A stretch of DNA of 64,000 nt, from positions 37,567,759 through 37,631,758 of the forward strand of contig CAIIXF020000009.1 of assembly GCA_903813345.2 (NCBI GenBank). The letters run 5' to 3'. The stretch's first letter is position 1. Every line of letters begins with the position of its first letter. The DNA comes from Owenia fusiformis. Taxonomy: Eukaryota; Annelida; Polychaeta; Sabellida; Oweniidae. Under the pieces are notes generated by a model that saw nothing but the letters and a program-made list of their open reading frames with translations, did no database searches and was not told the origin of the DNA. The translations under genes were made by a program, and so were the position numbers. This document shows, in pieces, positions 52,001-64,000 of the stretch.

Positions 52001-53904
52001 TCTAACACTGGGCTAGGAATGAGAATCTCGTTAAATCAACATCAGTTTCCGTTGTTAAATTGTCTAAAACACATTTAAGAAGGAGCAACGCTGCAATTTG
52101 AGATCGCAATCTAGAGAAACTGTTATCCATATCTTGTATTTTGACGTTGAAAGGACTATTGGTAGAATAGATTACATGAAGAATAAGTATAGAGCTTGAT
52201 GATTCTACTTATGATGGGAGTTGAAACTGTGTTTCTAAAGGAACCCCTAGGCCAATGATAATATACACGTTCCCATTATTAGCCGCTCAGTTACACTACT
52301 TCACAGCAGGCTATTGGTTATCATAGCACAATACTGGTGCTAGGCTCACATCTAAGAATGAAATACCTGTTAAGATTATCTCACAGTGTCTGTTTGGAGT
52401 CAAAACCAGCCAAAAAGTTTATTTAGATTCATAGAACACCTGAGGTGGGAAGATTTCCACTCCAGGATTTTCAAATTAAAATGATGTGGATTTGAAGTGA
52501 TCGATGATGGACTGGCATTGGTCAAGAGTCTTGAGGCTACGTCAAACACTTCACGTTGGTGCCAGTTAATAACTGAACCAACAAACATGCGACCCTCGGA
52601 CAACATCACACCTAAATCCTGTTTGTTAAAGTGATGATTCCATAAATGTATGTTGAACTGTTCAAATCCTGTGTATGACTTCAAGATCACCTATGAGTCA
52701 ATATAGATTGGAAAATTGACCAAAGGTGGGTTAAAGACGGAGTATATTGAGTAAGACGTGCTTAAAGCTTCCAAACACGTCTAAAATTTACTCCAATTAC
52801 ATAATGTTGACTCGGTTAATAAAGGGAGATGCTTACACTGCCTTAACATCTTAGTTGCACAAATATATTACTTAACGTTTCTTCTCCATAGAATCGATTA
52901 AGAAGATCAGAATCCCCAAGGTGAAAAGGTTACATTCGTGGACAAACAACTTCAGGAATTTCATAAACATATATGTCTCAGAATAAGAGCCAAAGAACAT
53001 ACACAACCAATGGAGAACCTCAAGGCAAATTACATACCATTAGGAAAATAGAGTAGGACAATCCCATTCCACATCATAGTTCCAAAAATAGACCTAACAT
53101 ATGTGCCATATTGTTGATATGAAAAAACAATAATCATGACTATAAATAAAGATTAGCAAATTAGATGATCATAAATCTATGCCTTATCATAATGATTCTA
53201 AATATATAATTTGATTTAATACGTTGTAACAATTGGTCAAAAACATCTGTGAAAATTCCAAACTGCTACAGATGGGATATACATGGTCCAAGTATTTGAC
53301 GGTCATTACCTTTTTATTAACTTCATTCAAAAACTGTATCTAATAGGTGTCTATAAAAATCCTAAAACTTTTCCAAATCCATGTTCAAGACCTTAAGATG
53401 ATGTATTCTGGCCGGGAAACTGAATTTTAATTGTTTTGTTCCTGTTGATTAGCAGCTGAAATAGCATGTAGATTTTGCTAAGAAAAACATAAGTTGATGA
53501 CTTAACTGATTTAACATTGGCCACCTAGTATACAGGTAAACAGGGCTGTGGTGATAATGACTTCACACTGTCACTACTAAACAACCAACAGTGGGATTCT
53601 TAAAATGCAGGGTGAACATGATGTAAAACTCAAAAAGTAAATACATATTGAAATACCATACAATATAAAGCAACCCCTCTGAACACCAAAAATACCAATC
53701 AAAATGTCTATTAACAGTGGACATACCAAAACATACACAACAAAATATTATCCCAAAGCAATTACACCAATGCCACATTACATTAGCTGTTCAGTGATGT
53801 GACGGAGAAAACCAATAACTTTTCCAATTTTTTACAATATCATTCAAGGACATAAAAACAGGTGAGGATTCCATGTTAATCAAGTGATGAGAAGTTCACT
53901 GTTA

Positions 53905-53967
53905 ATGCATTATGCTGTGATAACACACCTACATGAGAGTGCATTATGCTGTGATAACACACCTACA
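53905..53967. repeat. Direct duplication of a 34-bp unit
   Basis: TGCATTATGCTGTGATAACA followed by CACCTACA occurs twice in immediate succession with no mismatch over about 28 bp. This points to a recent local duplication. Confidence 0.75.
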
Positions 53968-54799
53968 AATAGACGGGGCTAATTATGACGAGGGGTGGTA
54001 TAGAGCTCTTATACAACCTCAGATAAGTTATCATGTTTTCTTGTTCAATCTCATCCTACATTGTGATTACAAATGAGTACATGTTGAGTTCGGACACATG
54101 GTGTGAGGGCTGATTAAACAACAAAACATCAACAATGCTATATGTAAAAGAACAAGATACCGGAAAGTAGACTTCACTCATTTGGTATCAAAATTTTCAG
54201 GGCAAATGAAATTGTGTGTATCTTTTGGGCTCACTTTTGTATTGTCAAAATAATATTCCAATCCTATCAGTATCACTTTCTTTCAGAGTTATAATTTTTG
54301 GCCAAAGTCATTGTGTTTTCCATCTGTCTGATCTTGAATGTTTCCCAACAACTGTTATGGCAAATGACATGATGCATTGTGAGATTATCAACCATGAAAC
54401 TGGATCAACTCAAGTGGTGCTTAGAAACACCTATAATCAGTTCCCTTGCACCTTAATACTATGATCTCAAGATTAATACAAGGCATTTCTATTTCTTTTG
54501 CTATCTGCATTTTATGATTGATCAATGCAAATGTATGTGGCTGCGATTGTTAACCTGCATTCACAGTTTTCCACTTTGTAACTATATATTAGACATAGCT
54601 CAAGAACTTTGTTATGGAACAAGAATAACAAGGATCACATGCGTTTCTCCTTGAGCTTGGGACATGCGCCAAGGAAATCAAAGTCAAAAATACATCCATG
54701 TAATAGCCCCTATAAACATTGAGCCAAGTATTCCTTTTGTTAATGGTATGCTAGTATAAACACTCAATGGATGATGGACTTGTTTTTTACAACCTTTTA

Positions 54800-54848
54800 T
54801 CATTAAGAGCTCTCCAGAAAAGAAGGGATATAAGAGCTCTTCGTAATG
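54800..54848. repeat. Inverted repeat around AAGAGCTCT
   Basis: TCATTAAGAGCTCT is followed after 17 bp by AGAGCTCTTCGTAATGA, giving arms that pair with a small bulge. Each arm contains the palindrome AGAGCTCT. Function unknown. Confidence 0.5.
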
Positions 54849-57622
54849 AACGGATGCTCTTTTAACAGGACAGGCAACTTAACGAAATTAACAACCAGTC
54901 TGTAATATTGTTATACCCCTCTTTCACTTGATTTAACCCAATACAAATCAGGCATCACCAAACTCCAAAATATGAAGGAGTAATTGAAGACAATTCTGTG
55001 AATGGATCCAAATTGAAGATGCTTTGAACTTGTAAGATGCTGTATTCACTTACTAAACGATGGCTTCTCTTTTTCCTTTCAAGAGAAAGCAATGTTAAAT
55101 TCAAGGTTGCACTTTAAGATCATCACTTTTTTTCAATCTGACTTGGAGAATCCATTCACCATTAAATGTTGCAAAATAGGGAATCTTTCTCTGTTTGATG
55201 ATATGAAAATAATGGAGGATAAAAACATGTGAACATACCAAGATGTTTAGGTTATGCCAACATCAAAACACACATGAAGGTGAAAAAATAAGCAGATTTT
55301 TTTGTATTGACAAACCGTCAGAAAAACTCAAGTCAGTCTTCTATTCCCTTACCAAGAAATTATTGAATTTTCACGCCCGATGGCGTATTTGACAGAAATA
55401 CAGCCTATAGATAGTAAAAGCATTGATTCGGATCGCACAGAGTGACGTGGAGAAGAAGAAAACAATTTCCATTTTATGCTACATCTTACATATGACAGGT
55501 CAGAAAATGTAATTTTTTATCAAGAGTATTTTGGTGTTGGCCTATTACTAGTTGTAATTCTTGTTGGGGTTGTGCAGTAACAGTTGTTTAATACATAGAA
55601 CATTGCAAACCAAAATAACTGTATCCACTAAGGGTACAGCTGGCAGTTGAGGCTGGTGATAGGAATACCTAATTACTTGATCTATGGCCCCAATAAATAC
55701 CAAAACTCAATACCTACTGTAAATAATGATTTTTCAAGCTCTTACCAGATTATATCATCCCTAGACGTAACATTGATACTCATAGCATGGATTATTATAC
55801 TGTTTGGTATGTATTTCACATAAAACCATCCCTTGCACTTTTTGGACCACAAAAGCTGTCCAATGTATAACCATGTAGACATAATAGGAATGACTACTGT
55901 CCCCTATGAGTTATTAACACCAGCCAGGTTTTTGATGCAATATCCTGCTGCCACATCAATCCATGTATGTGTTGAAAGCAATTTTAAAAACCATGTTAGA
56001 AAGATGGACAAATGCTTTTTGAGACCTCAAGGGGCTTCCGAAACAAACCAATGGGGTGCGAAAATGCAATTTAGCGATACTTTCTTCCAATTATTTTTGG
56101 CTACAAAGCTATTGAAGAATGATATGAATGCCAAACGGTTAAGTGTGAAAATGGACAGCCAAGCAGACGTGAATAATTAATCAAGCAGAAATTGTGAAGT
56201 CAGAGGAAATTATAAACTTGTAAGAAGTCTTCAACTTGTGACTGTACGTGATAAGCAGGAACAGGGGTTGAGATACTTGATCCAAACTGCACATCCAACT
56301 TCTCTGTCATAGGAGCCAACCACTAATGAAAAAATGCCTTTGAATTAGTAGATAGTCATTCATCTATGACTGACTTTTACACCATTTGGGATCACTTTCC
56401 ATGTTGTCTCACTTTGGATCTTTTCATCTTGGATCATGTGAAATTAGAATACCCAGCCAGGTACATAGAACCCATGGACCATATCCTCCAAAGATAACCA
56501 GAGAATGTGAAGATCAAATAGGTTATCATGATTTGGTATAATTGATTTCAATAATATACATACATCAGTACATGTTATCACCACACAGATACTTTGAGGA
56601 TCAATTCTTGAAGTCTCATATAATATTACCTCTCTCAGATCACCTATACCAAAATTGCACATAAATAATCATATTATGAATTTTTTAATAAAATTAGGAA
56701 ATTCATACTGGGATGTACATGTAATGAACAATTTTTGCCTGAGAGCTTGCAATTTGCATGGAAAACCTGTGACCAATAGAATAGGCATGCTAAATGGATA
56801 AATCAGGTAAGATTAGAGACAGAGATGGGTGAGTAAGGCAATACAAGGCATACAATCAGTAGATGATTAGATTTAGAAACTGATTCACTAATCAACTGCC
56901 ACCCTCGACAGCACCTTAACAACTATATTCCCAACAGTATTATGACTAAATCTGACAACATGACCTTACCAGAGACATATAATAGTTTCAAATGAAAATC
57001 ATAACTATTTGGGTCATAAATAACCCACTGATGAAAACCAAACCATAAAATGATAATAGCCTTATGATGCTTTAACAAAAACTGTATGTGAAAGAATCAA
57101 AGAGAGTTGTTGGAGGTCACTGAGGCCTTTTTGATTAAAACCCAGTTTTATCCCATATAGCAATGCTTTATTAACTGGCTTAATCTTGGATAACAGGTAT
57201 GGGGCCAAGCCATATCTTAATAGGTAGTTGTCTAGCAAGGTGCACACAGACAAAAATGTGTTGAAATTGCTCTTATAATATGAAAACAAAATACAGTGTG
57301 AGATTAGCACACAAAAGGATTCATGAAGGAGAAAAATAATTGAAATTGTTGTCAAATATTTTTCTTTCTAAATGAACAGAGGTGTTGTGCTGTTAATCTG
57401 TTTATCCAATGGGTGATTTACTCGTTTATGCTCATTAGATACATTTCTATGGAAGCCATGTTAATCCCAAGGTGTTGTGTAAATTAACTATTTCTTAGTA
57501 CTCTTACATAAACCACTTGCTTTTCATGGGTTTCCTAATGAAATGCAACAAATACATTACCAGACATGAACGAATTTCAAAATGGCCGCATGAACACATA
57601 AAAGATAGAGAGGTCCATCCAA

Positions 57623-57676
57623 TAGCTTATGTCGTAAAGCATAAGCTAGAGATAAGTCCGCGAAAGGGCGGTCTTA
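57623..57676. other. Two consecutive stem-loops
   Basis: The first has TAGCTTATG paired with CATAAGCTA across an 8-nt loop (9 bp, perfect). The second (57653-57676) has TAAGTCCGC paired with GCGGTCTTA across a 6-nt GAAAGG loop (8 bp, one mismatch). They are separated by four bases and stand in a locally GC-richer stretch. Structured RNA is one possibility and chance is another. Confidence 0.4.
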
Positions 57677-59180
57677 GTATAGACATTGTCTTAGATTGAA
57701 TATATAACAAGATATCACCACTTCAGTTGTTGATTAAAACAATAAGACGGATAAATTTACTGAGTAAATTTGGACATTAATGTAATTACAAGCGAAGGGA
57801 AATTGAAATTTGTAATTGAATATTTGCTTTAAATTACCAGTTCAAAGCCCTTCCAATTTGATGTGATTTCACAGCTATGTTTTATCTTGTGTCATAATTA
57901 GTAGTATCTCCATGTTCCTGACTACTACACCTTGTACTAAACTGAGGGAATCACTGCAAGATGAGAATATTCAGATTCAAACTGCCATCTCAATAGTGCA
58001 ATGTTCAAAGGAAATGAACCTGGAATGAGTTTAAGGAAAATAGCACATTGGGCCATGCAAACAATTTTCTAAGAGTGACCACATCATTTATCATACCAAG
58101 TTCTTCAGAGTACATTTACCTCATTCCCAATGAGCATTAAAGAAATCTACTTTACCCTATTCCACAAGGCAAAGAACAAGGATTGCAGCAGATGTGAGTA
58201 GGTCAGAAGAATTTGCATAATGGCTTGAAATGACCCATTATAGACCAATAAAGTGTTCCAATCTGCTTTAATTGTTCTGTGTGAGGATAACTGCTCAAAC
58301 CACATCATGGATACTAATTAGAAAACACAAGTACACACTTTAGTGGACCCTTAAAATGCCACATGCTCATTTAGAAATGTGACAAGGATACAAATGGATG
58401 CCCTATTAATCATTAGCATTTGCATTGACACTGTGGTCATCAATAGCCTCTCTATGCTTCTAATACCAGTTTTCTAACCTATACATTTGTATAATTTATA
58501 TCATACACAAGGTAACCGCAATGGATGTTTCATTACACTTATATTAATTAAATACAGATTTACTCAGAAAATTGAGTAATAGTTCTCACATTGTGGTTTC
58601 AGAAAACTGTTTTCCTGAACCATCAGTGTGCTAAGGTGTGAAAGTTGTATTTCTCCATGGTTATACTATAGTATGCTAGAATCTTTTAACAATATTGAGG
58701 ACATACTTCATCATAACCATATTGGAATACAGACCTTTCACTTGGATGATTTGTACATGTTGTACAACAACTTACGTTTTACATGGGCTGGGGTGGCATT
58801 CTGATATAGGTGGATGTCTATCACCTGGTCACATTTGAATGCCTAGAGGTATATTGGTCATATGCAATAATACAGATGGAATATTCATTCACATATTCAT
58901 CAGTACATGAAGCTTGACTCAGCCAGTATGCCATCTATAAATGATCTTTTGTCATCTACCATTGACAGGTTTCTCTTTGTGTTACCATGCATGAAGGTCA
59001 AGGTCAGATATACAGTACATGAGCTGACATCTATCAATGATATTTGACATAATATGAGTAAAGGTGTCAATTTGACCATGACTTTGAGCACCATCAATAT
59101 ACTTTACAGTCAGCAGCCTGCAGCCTGCAGCCATGCCTGTAGAAACCTTCAACCCAGTGCTGTGATTGGTGGATTCAGCA

Positions 59181-59219
59181 GTTACCATGACGCCTTATAT
59201 TCTCTCGTTACCATGGCGC
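59181..59219. repeat. Paired GTTACCATGRCGC motif in the putative 3' UTR
   Basis: GTTACCATGACGC (59181-59193) and GTTACCATGGCGC (59207-59219) repeat at 26-bp spacing, about 45 bp downstream of the stop codon of the minus-strand gene. GTTACCATGG also resembles an RFX half-site. Whether the pair matters in RNA or DNA cannot be told from sequence. Confidence 0.4.
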
Positions 59220-59263
59220 TACTGCATGCGTAGTTTCGCTGTTTCTCTACAAATAAAAGACTG

Positions 59264-59882
59264 CTATGGCCAGCCGAAATCCTGACCTACCATCTGATAA
59301 AATTTAGCATTAAATGGTCGGTAAAAGTCCTGTAGTCGCTGCAGGATTTTTTTGTCTATAGTTGGATGTGAGCGTCCTTTAGTTTTACCCAGACAGTGTG
59401 GGCTACCACTGCCCTCTGGCTTTTTTAAACATGGAAAACCTTTAGTTGAGTTGAAGTAAAAATGTTTGTCATTGATGACTCTTTTAATGCCTAGAAAGTC
59501 TTGAACTTTCGCCATTTCCCCGGCTGGGTCTGATATGAGTTTCTCACCATTCACAAAATGGATCTGTTTTAGTGGGAAGTATTTTAACCACCTCTCTAAA
59601 TGTTTGGCATAAACGCCAATTTTTATAGCACCCCATGACGTATCGACAACGCCAGTTGAATTGTTCATAAATGCCATACCCTCAAATGATTTGATCTCAG
59701 GTCGTTTGGTCTTAGTTTGCGTATAGTCTGATATTGCACGGGTAACTGGATCCCTTAGTACGACAACTAGCCGCACGTCCTTTGACATGTTGTAGATTCT
59801 TCGCGGCACCTCTTTTGTGACGAAATAACTTGGCGTCTTCTCCATTGTTATCTGGCCTTCTATAGTGCTAGGCATCTGGTTC
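59264..59882 (-). CDS. Heparan sulfate glucosamine 3-O-sulfotransferase, terminal coding exon (partial gene)
   Basis: Seen: a 205-codon terminal exon ending in TAG, with the acceptor TCTTTCCAG just upstream (AG at 59883-59884) and a phase-1 junction. Counting from the first Met (59875), EKTPSYFVT is at residues 12-20, the PAPS 3'-phosphate-binding motif [13 protein letters not shown] at 41-53, the cysteine pair at 149 and 161, the basic KTKGR segment at 164-168, and QDFGW near the end. N-glycosylation sequons occur at N71/N72 and N142. Family knowledge: these Golgi type II membrane enzymes transfer sulfate from PAPS to the 3-OH of glucosamine in heparan sulfate. The sequence is closest to the HS3ST3/2/4/6-type branch, whose two-exon genes split near this point (a Y-R-N-x-M-P motif). 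The membrane anchor and 5'-PAPS loop would lie in exon 1, which is not in the window. The Met at 59875 is internal, not a start. The exon looks functional, with no frameshift. The exact paralog is uncertain. Confidence 0.95.
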
Positions 59883-59912
59883 CTGGAAAGACAGATAAGC
59901 GAATATAATAAT
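59883..59912 (-). promoter_or_regulatory. Splice acceptor and pyrimidine tract of the sulfotransferase exon
   Basis: Read on the minus strand, the sequence just before the exon is a T/C-rich run ending CTTTCCAG. The AG sits so that the downstream phase restores the family's conserved N-Q-M-P reading. It marks the 3' end of a phase-1 intron. Confidence 0.8.
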
Positions 59913-60058
59913 TATACTATTCAAAAATTTGAGATATTATATACAGTTTAATGATGGGATTTTTACTCATTAAGCTAGTATTACAAACTACAAAAAAAAA
60001 AGATTGATCATTTTAAAATGATGAAAAGTATTTCATGTAATATGGTAAAGCTACCTAT

Positions 60059-60163
60059 TCATGATAGGTGTCACTTTTGATGTGTGTTCAATTGACAATA
60101 GGTGTCTCTGATGATATGTATTATATTGCCGATAGATGTCACTGGTGATGCATATTGTCTGTT
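60059..60163. repeat. Degenerate tandem repeat, about 45 bp x 2.3
   Basis: The phrase GATAGGTGTCAC...TGATG recurs three times as GATAGGTGTC, AATAGGTGTC and GATAGATGTC. Each is followed by a TGATG or GATGAT word and a TTG-containing spacer. It lies in the sulfotransferase intron. No function is suggested. Confidence 0.5.
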
Positions 60164-61215
60164 CTTATGTCAGAGATAAAGATTTGAAGTGTGTTTCAAG
60201 TAACCTAAATGTGTCATGTTGTTATTTCTATTACACACCTCAAGGGGTTTAATCCTATATTAATGTAACATGGTCAATAGAATTTAATGCAATAATGCCA
60301 ACAACTTGAATAATGTTCATCCAGAATGCTACAATGGTTTGTAAGCCCAGATAAAAATATACTTATCCCTTTAGGATTTGCCAACAAAGATCAGATCAGT
60401 GGTGTGGAAGACCTACACATGTGACCAGTCTGAGCCCCCTTGCAAATAACCAACAAAGAAAAACACCCAGAAAATGTTAAAAGTAAGATGATCATTATGA
60501 GCATGTACCATATACCATGGTAATAATTAAAAAAAACTTATGTTTTACAGAAAAAATGACTTGAAGATGACAGAATTGACATATAACAGTTGAAAATATA
60601 AATATCAGTCAAAACTGCCGGCAAGGGCTCAACAATGGTTTTTATCGAATTAGTTCATACTTTATTATGCAAAGTGTGCTAAGTTTGTTATAAGACAGTG
60701 AAGTTCTAAGCTTGCGCTCTATGCTAATACCAATTCAACCCAGACTTATGACACTCTCTTTGGGTCTAATCTACCATGTACCCTTGTAATACATTCCTGC
60801 TTTTCACATTCCCACTTTTCACAAGTTTCTCTATGAGATACCAAGAAAATGCATCAACAATTATGCAAATTATTCTTAAAAGTGGACTTCAATACCTCAA
60901 AAATAAATATAATATTATATAACATAAAGCCTTACTTAAAAGCCTTAAATATGTGTATGCAGATGATTAACTCTAAGGGACTCTATGATCATACATTCTT
61001 AACGATTTCTACTTTACGTCCACCTTTGGATCCAACTGCACTCCTTGGTTGTAATTACAAATTAGGTCTTTCCCTTTAATGTTATATTTTACACCTTCTA
61101 CGAAAAACAATTCTTAATGTATAATGTGTAATGCTGGCTTAATGGTTTTAAGATGATCGGATTAACACGTGAATGAACATTTCTTTATCAGTAATTCTAA
61201 GAAATGTAGAATTGA

Positions 61216-61299
61216 GTGGGTTACTTTTTCTGTAATATCATATGGGAATTTTTTCCATGGGTTACTTTTTCTATAACATCATCTGGGAATTTCTCCTAA
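61216..61299. repeat. Short direct duplication in the intron
   Basis: Two adjacent copies of a block beginning GGGTTACTTTTTCT and continuing through TGGGAATTT, differing at a few bases. It is a simple local duplication. Confidence 0.5.
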
Positions 61300-64000
61300 T
61301 GAAGGTCCGGTGAAGTTATATTAGGGTAATACATCCAGAATAAAGACATTCATTAGTCCTGTATGAGCCTTACTTAAATTAGAGAAAAAGAAACTCGCAT
61401 TCAGACCAAGGTAATAATCAGATATCAAAAACATTATTTGAATGAATAAAGCGATGGTCAAAATATAAAATTCCCTTCTTCATTCCAAATTCCAAGAACT
61501 TGTTACTGTTATGATCCAGTATACGCCATTTGAGGTTAGTATTAAAATCAAGTTAATGAATATGAGCTATGTATGATCCAGGTTTTCCAATTTCAATCAA
61601 TTATTACCACCCTGCGATGAAAAACAATATTTCCCTTTAGCATGAGTAAAGATATGTGTGAACTATCACTGAAAATTCAAGTCTTGAAATGGGAGTGAAA
61701 ATAGAAACTGTTATAGATCCCTTTAAGAACACGGGTCCATTGAACTCCATGTTAAAATCATAGAACAAATGGCAACTTGGTAACTGTTTGTTGTGATCTG
61801 ACTTATCAGGTGTAGAGGTGTGACTTCTGGCTTGAAAAAAAGGTTCAAGTGACAATATACAGACCACTCCGTCATAAAACACAAATAAAGTGATAAGATA
61901 TGGCTAATAACTTCAAGTATCAAGCCATGCCCTTGCAAACATTTCAGCTAATTGAATAACACAAAATAAAAAATAAGAATGTAGTGCAAACAAAATAAAA
62001 ACAGCAAATATGGTGCTTGAGTTCCCATAACCATATGTCACATAAATTTAAGAACCTGAATTAATCTCAGACCCAAAATTGATATTGGAAAACCCTGACT
62101 TTATATCTATTACCTAAAAGATGGCGCTTATTATTACAAATTACAATCTGAACATCAGCTCTATAACTGAAAAATGTTTGATATTTTGATAAACTATCAA
62201 TTGAGTTTCTTAAATCAGATATTTTGTTCAGATATCATGCATTGGCGACATTTATAATTTCACGGGAATTTCAGATGACATGTACAAGTGGTTAGAAGTG
62301 GCAATAATACCCTTCGCCAAGATAAGGTAGACCTTCCTATTGTGGTCAGAATATGTATTTCTTTTATTTCACTTTCACACTCTCCTTTACATATGATTTT
62401 TCAATAAGTTCTATTAGCTCTTGAGATGTATTGAAACTTAGGTGTCATTGTTGGATTGAAAGTCTTTTATATATTTTGCATGATAAATTTGGTTGGATCC
62501 TGAAGAATTCTTCAGGAAAGGTAACAAACGTGTAGCTTTATATTAGTTGAGGTAAGTAAATGAGCAACTCAAGTGTCTTGTACACTTGGCACTTTATCAT
62601 TCTAACATAATGTCACCTTATTCTACGCCAATATCAAGAATATTATGAACTCAGATATGATTTTACTGCATTGAAATCAATAGATTGTAAAAGTTATAAA
62701 GTTTTGCTAAAGTTTTGGCTATTCAGGACTTCAGAGACTGGAATTCTGTGCAGCTATTTAAATATGGAAAGTCTAATGCATAATTTCCTGAATCAAGATT
62801 AACAATTGATAAACTCTATTATCAAAAAATACAACAAATTATTCATCACCTGATCATGTAACAAATTTCTTTTTAGATTTACCAGAAAGCTAAACATGGT
62901 TCCCCATTCCTCAATAAAGCAACAAAAACCTCAAATGAACTAACGCTTGAATTATCTACAACCTTATGAAAGCTAAGCTTCATGTTCTTGAAGATATTAC
63001 CCAATATCGCTAGAGACCTCACTTGCTGTTGCTGTAGACCTTACCTGATATTACCTGAATACATACCCAACTTAGGCACTTCATCACAAAGAAATCAATA
63101 GCATAATTAAATGCCCTTCATGACCATCGGCAAAAATAAGTTCTTGTTTGTGTTTGTTAATTAAAACTGCTCTATATGATGTTTTCGCAGAGAAAGTGAG
63201 CTTGAACATGAAGACTTGTAATGAAGGGTTTAATATAAGGATGATGTCCAAATGTTGATGCTTGTAGAAAATAAAACATAATGCTTGACGGTTAAACACC
63301 TAACCCATTATAAATAAGTTTTCTCTGGCAATTTTGTCATTTACCCCCTCTGGATTGAAGAAAATTAATTCCCCAACTGGTGACATTTGGGCACTGTCTC
63401 TGAGCAAATCATGTTCAGCCAGGATCTTCATCTTGATAAGTAAGATAAACACATTTCCTTTCCCATAATGGATTATACTGATGAAATTGGTAAAGTCATT
63501 ACTAAGTCTATTCTTCAAGCATAACACATGTAACGCTATTATGCAGCTCTAATGATTTTTCATTTATCGCAACCATCTGTATACCTGCCTTATACTCTTC
63601 CCCGCAGCTAGATGTAACAAGTGAATTATAGATGTGAGGATTTTGATAATGCAATTCCAAAACATGGAATTCTGAATGTCGTATATTGATTTTATCCCTG
63701 AGGTATATATGCATGTAATATATTATAACGCTACTGTCATGTTGGACTAATGATATTGTGTGGGGCACAATCTAAAGATAGAAAGCCTACAGGAACAATC
63801 AACCAACCTCTTTCAATAAACTCCATGTTCATAACTATGAAAAGGGCAACTAGTAAAAATAACAGTCGGGTCGATTTTGTTGGGAGACTTTTGATGATTG
63901 CAAAACTTGATGTAGAGTCATGTTGATTTTGCCACTTAACAGTAATGTAAAAACCATCAAAGAAAAATACCTGTACACTTGGGTAAATGTTGAAGTGGGA

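Larger units (their letters stand above)
49072..59263. other. Gene-free sequence, including the 3' UTR and downstream flank of the sulfotransferase
   Basis: No exon recognised. A 115-codon open frame at 55833-56180 (+) has no recognisable domain, signal or splice context and is treated as chance. Small items are an ATA microsatellite near 51.51 kb, a 34-bp direct duplication near 53.91-53.97 kb, a 14-17 bp inverted repeat at 54800-54848 and a pair of stem-loops at 57623-57676. I could not place a polyadenylation site for the minus-strand gene. Confidence 0.5.
59883..64000 (-). other. Intron of the sulfotransferase gene (partial, runs off the window)
   Basis: No minus-strand frame here carries the expected upstream exon, which would have a membrane anchor and a lysine/glycine-rich 5'-PAPS-binding loop. 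The intron therefore probably exceeds 4.1 kb. Contents are AT-rich sequence, a degenerate 45-bp tandem repeat near 60.06-60.16 kb and a duplicated 54-bp block near 61.22-61.29 kb. Open frames of 65-86 codons here resemble nothing I recognise and look like chance. Confidence 0.65.

Noticed and set aside
52400-52690. 96-codon minus-strand frame
   Set aside because: Checked for reverse transcriptase, integrase and zinc-finger motifs by eye and found none.
55833-56180. 115-codon open frame (+)
   Set aside because: No domain, signal, repeat or splice context recognised. A frame of this length can arise by chance in 64 kb.

Overview
This is animal nuclear DNA: very AT-rich, poor in CpG, with almost no open frames longer than 100 codons, one spliced vertebrate-like exon, and many tandem repeats and relic DNA transposons. 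The only gene I can name is a heparan sulfate 3-O-sulfotransferase. Together with recurrent TAGGCCTA-type words, this fits a marine invertebrate. An echinoderm or related deuterostome is my best guess, held at low confidence.

Layout. 1-27.2 kb is gene-free. It holds a truncated tRNA-derived SINE (12.52-12.64 kb), a small fold-back relic (19.1-19.3 kb) and a block rich in transcription-factor-like sites (17.0-17.2 kb). 27.2-35.3 kb is a nest of mobile DNA. It has a double fold-back hairpin (27.38-27.76 kb) and a 3.85 kb transposon with roughly 340-bp inverted ends and a decayed minus-strand protein (28.01-31.86 kb). It also has a 1.94 kb fold-back element that interrupted a local tandem repeat and left a 5-bp duplication (33.16-35.10 kb). 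38.88-39.04 kb holds a tRNA-like sequence bounded by short inverted repeats. 40.7-47.8 kb is a cluster of tandem arrays: 21-bp, 23-bp, 5-bp and 22-bp units, with a mariner-like element at 46.09-47.16 kb. A 188-bp MITE with a 9-bp target duplication lies at 48.87-49.07 kb.

The gene. The last coding exon of a 3-O-sulfotransferase lies on the minus strand at 59264-59882. Its splice acceptor, active-site motifs, cysteine pair and stop codon are all intact. The preceding exon is not in the window, so 59883-64000 is intron and everything below 59264 is 3' UTR or downstream sequence. No other exon could be supported.

The most notable items are the 21-bp minisatellite, whose minus strand reads as a heptapeptide repeat running into a good splice donor, and the element with an unfilled copy of its own target in the same window. 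The decayed transposon protein of a recognisable but unnamed family and the tRNA-like fold-back unit come next.
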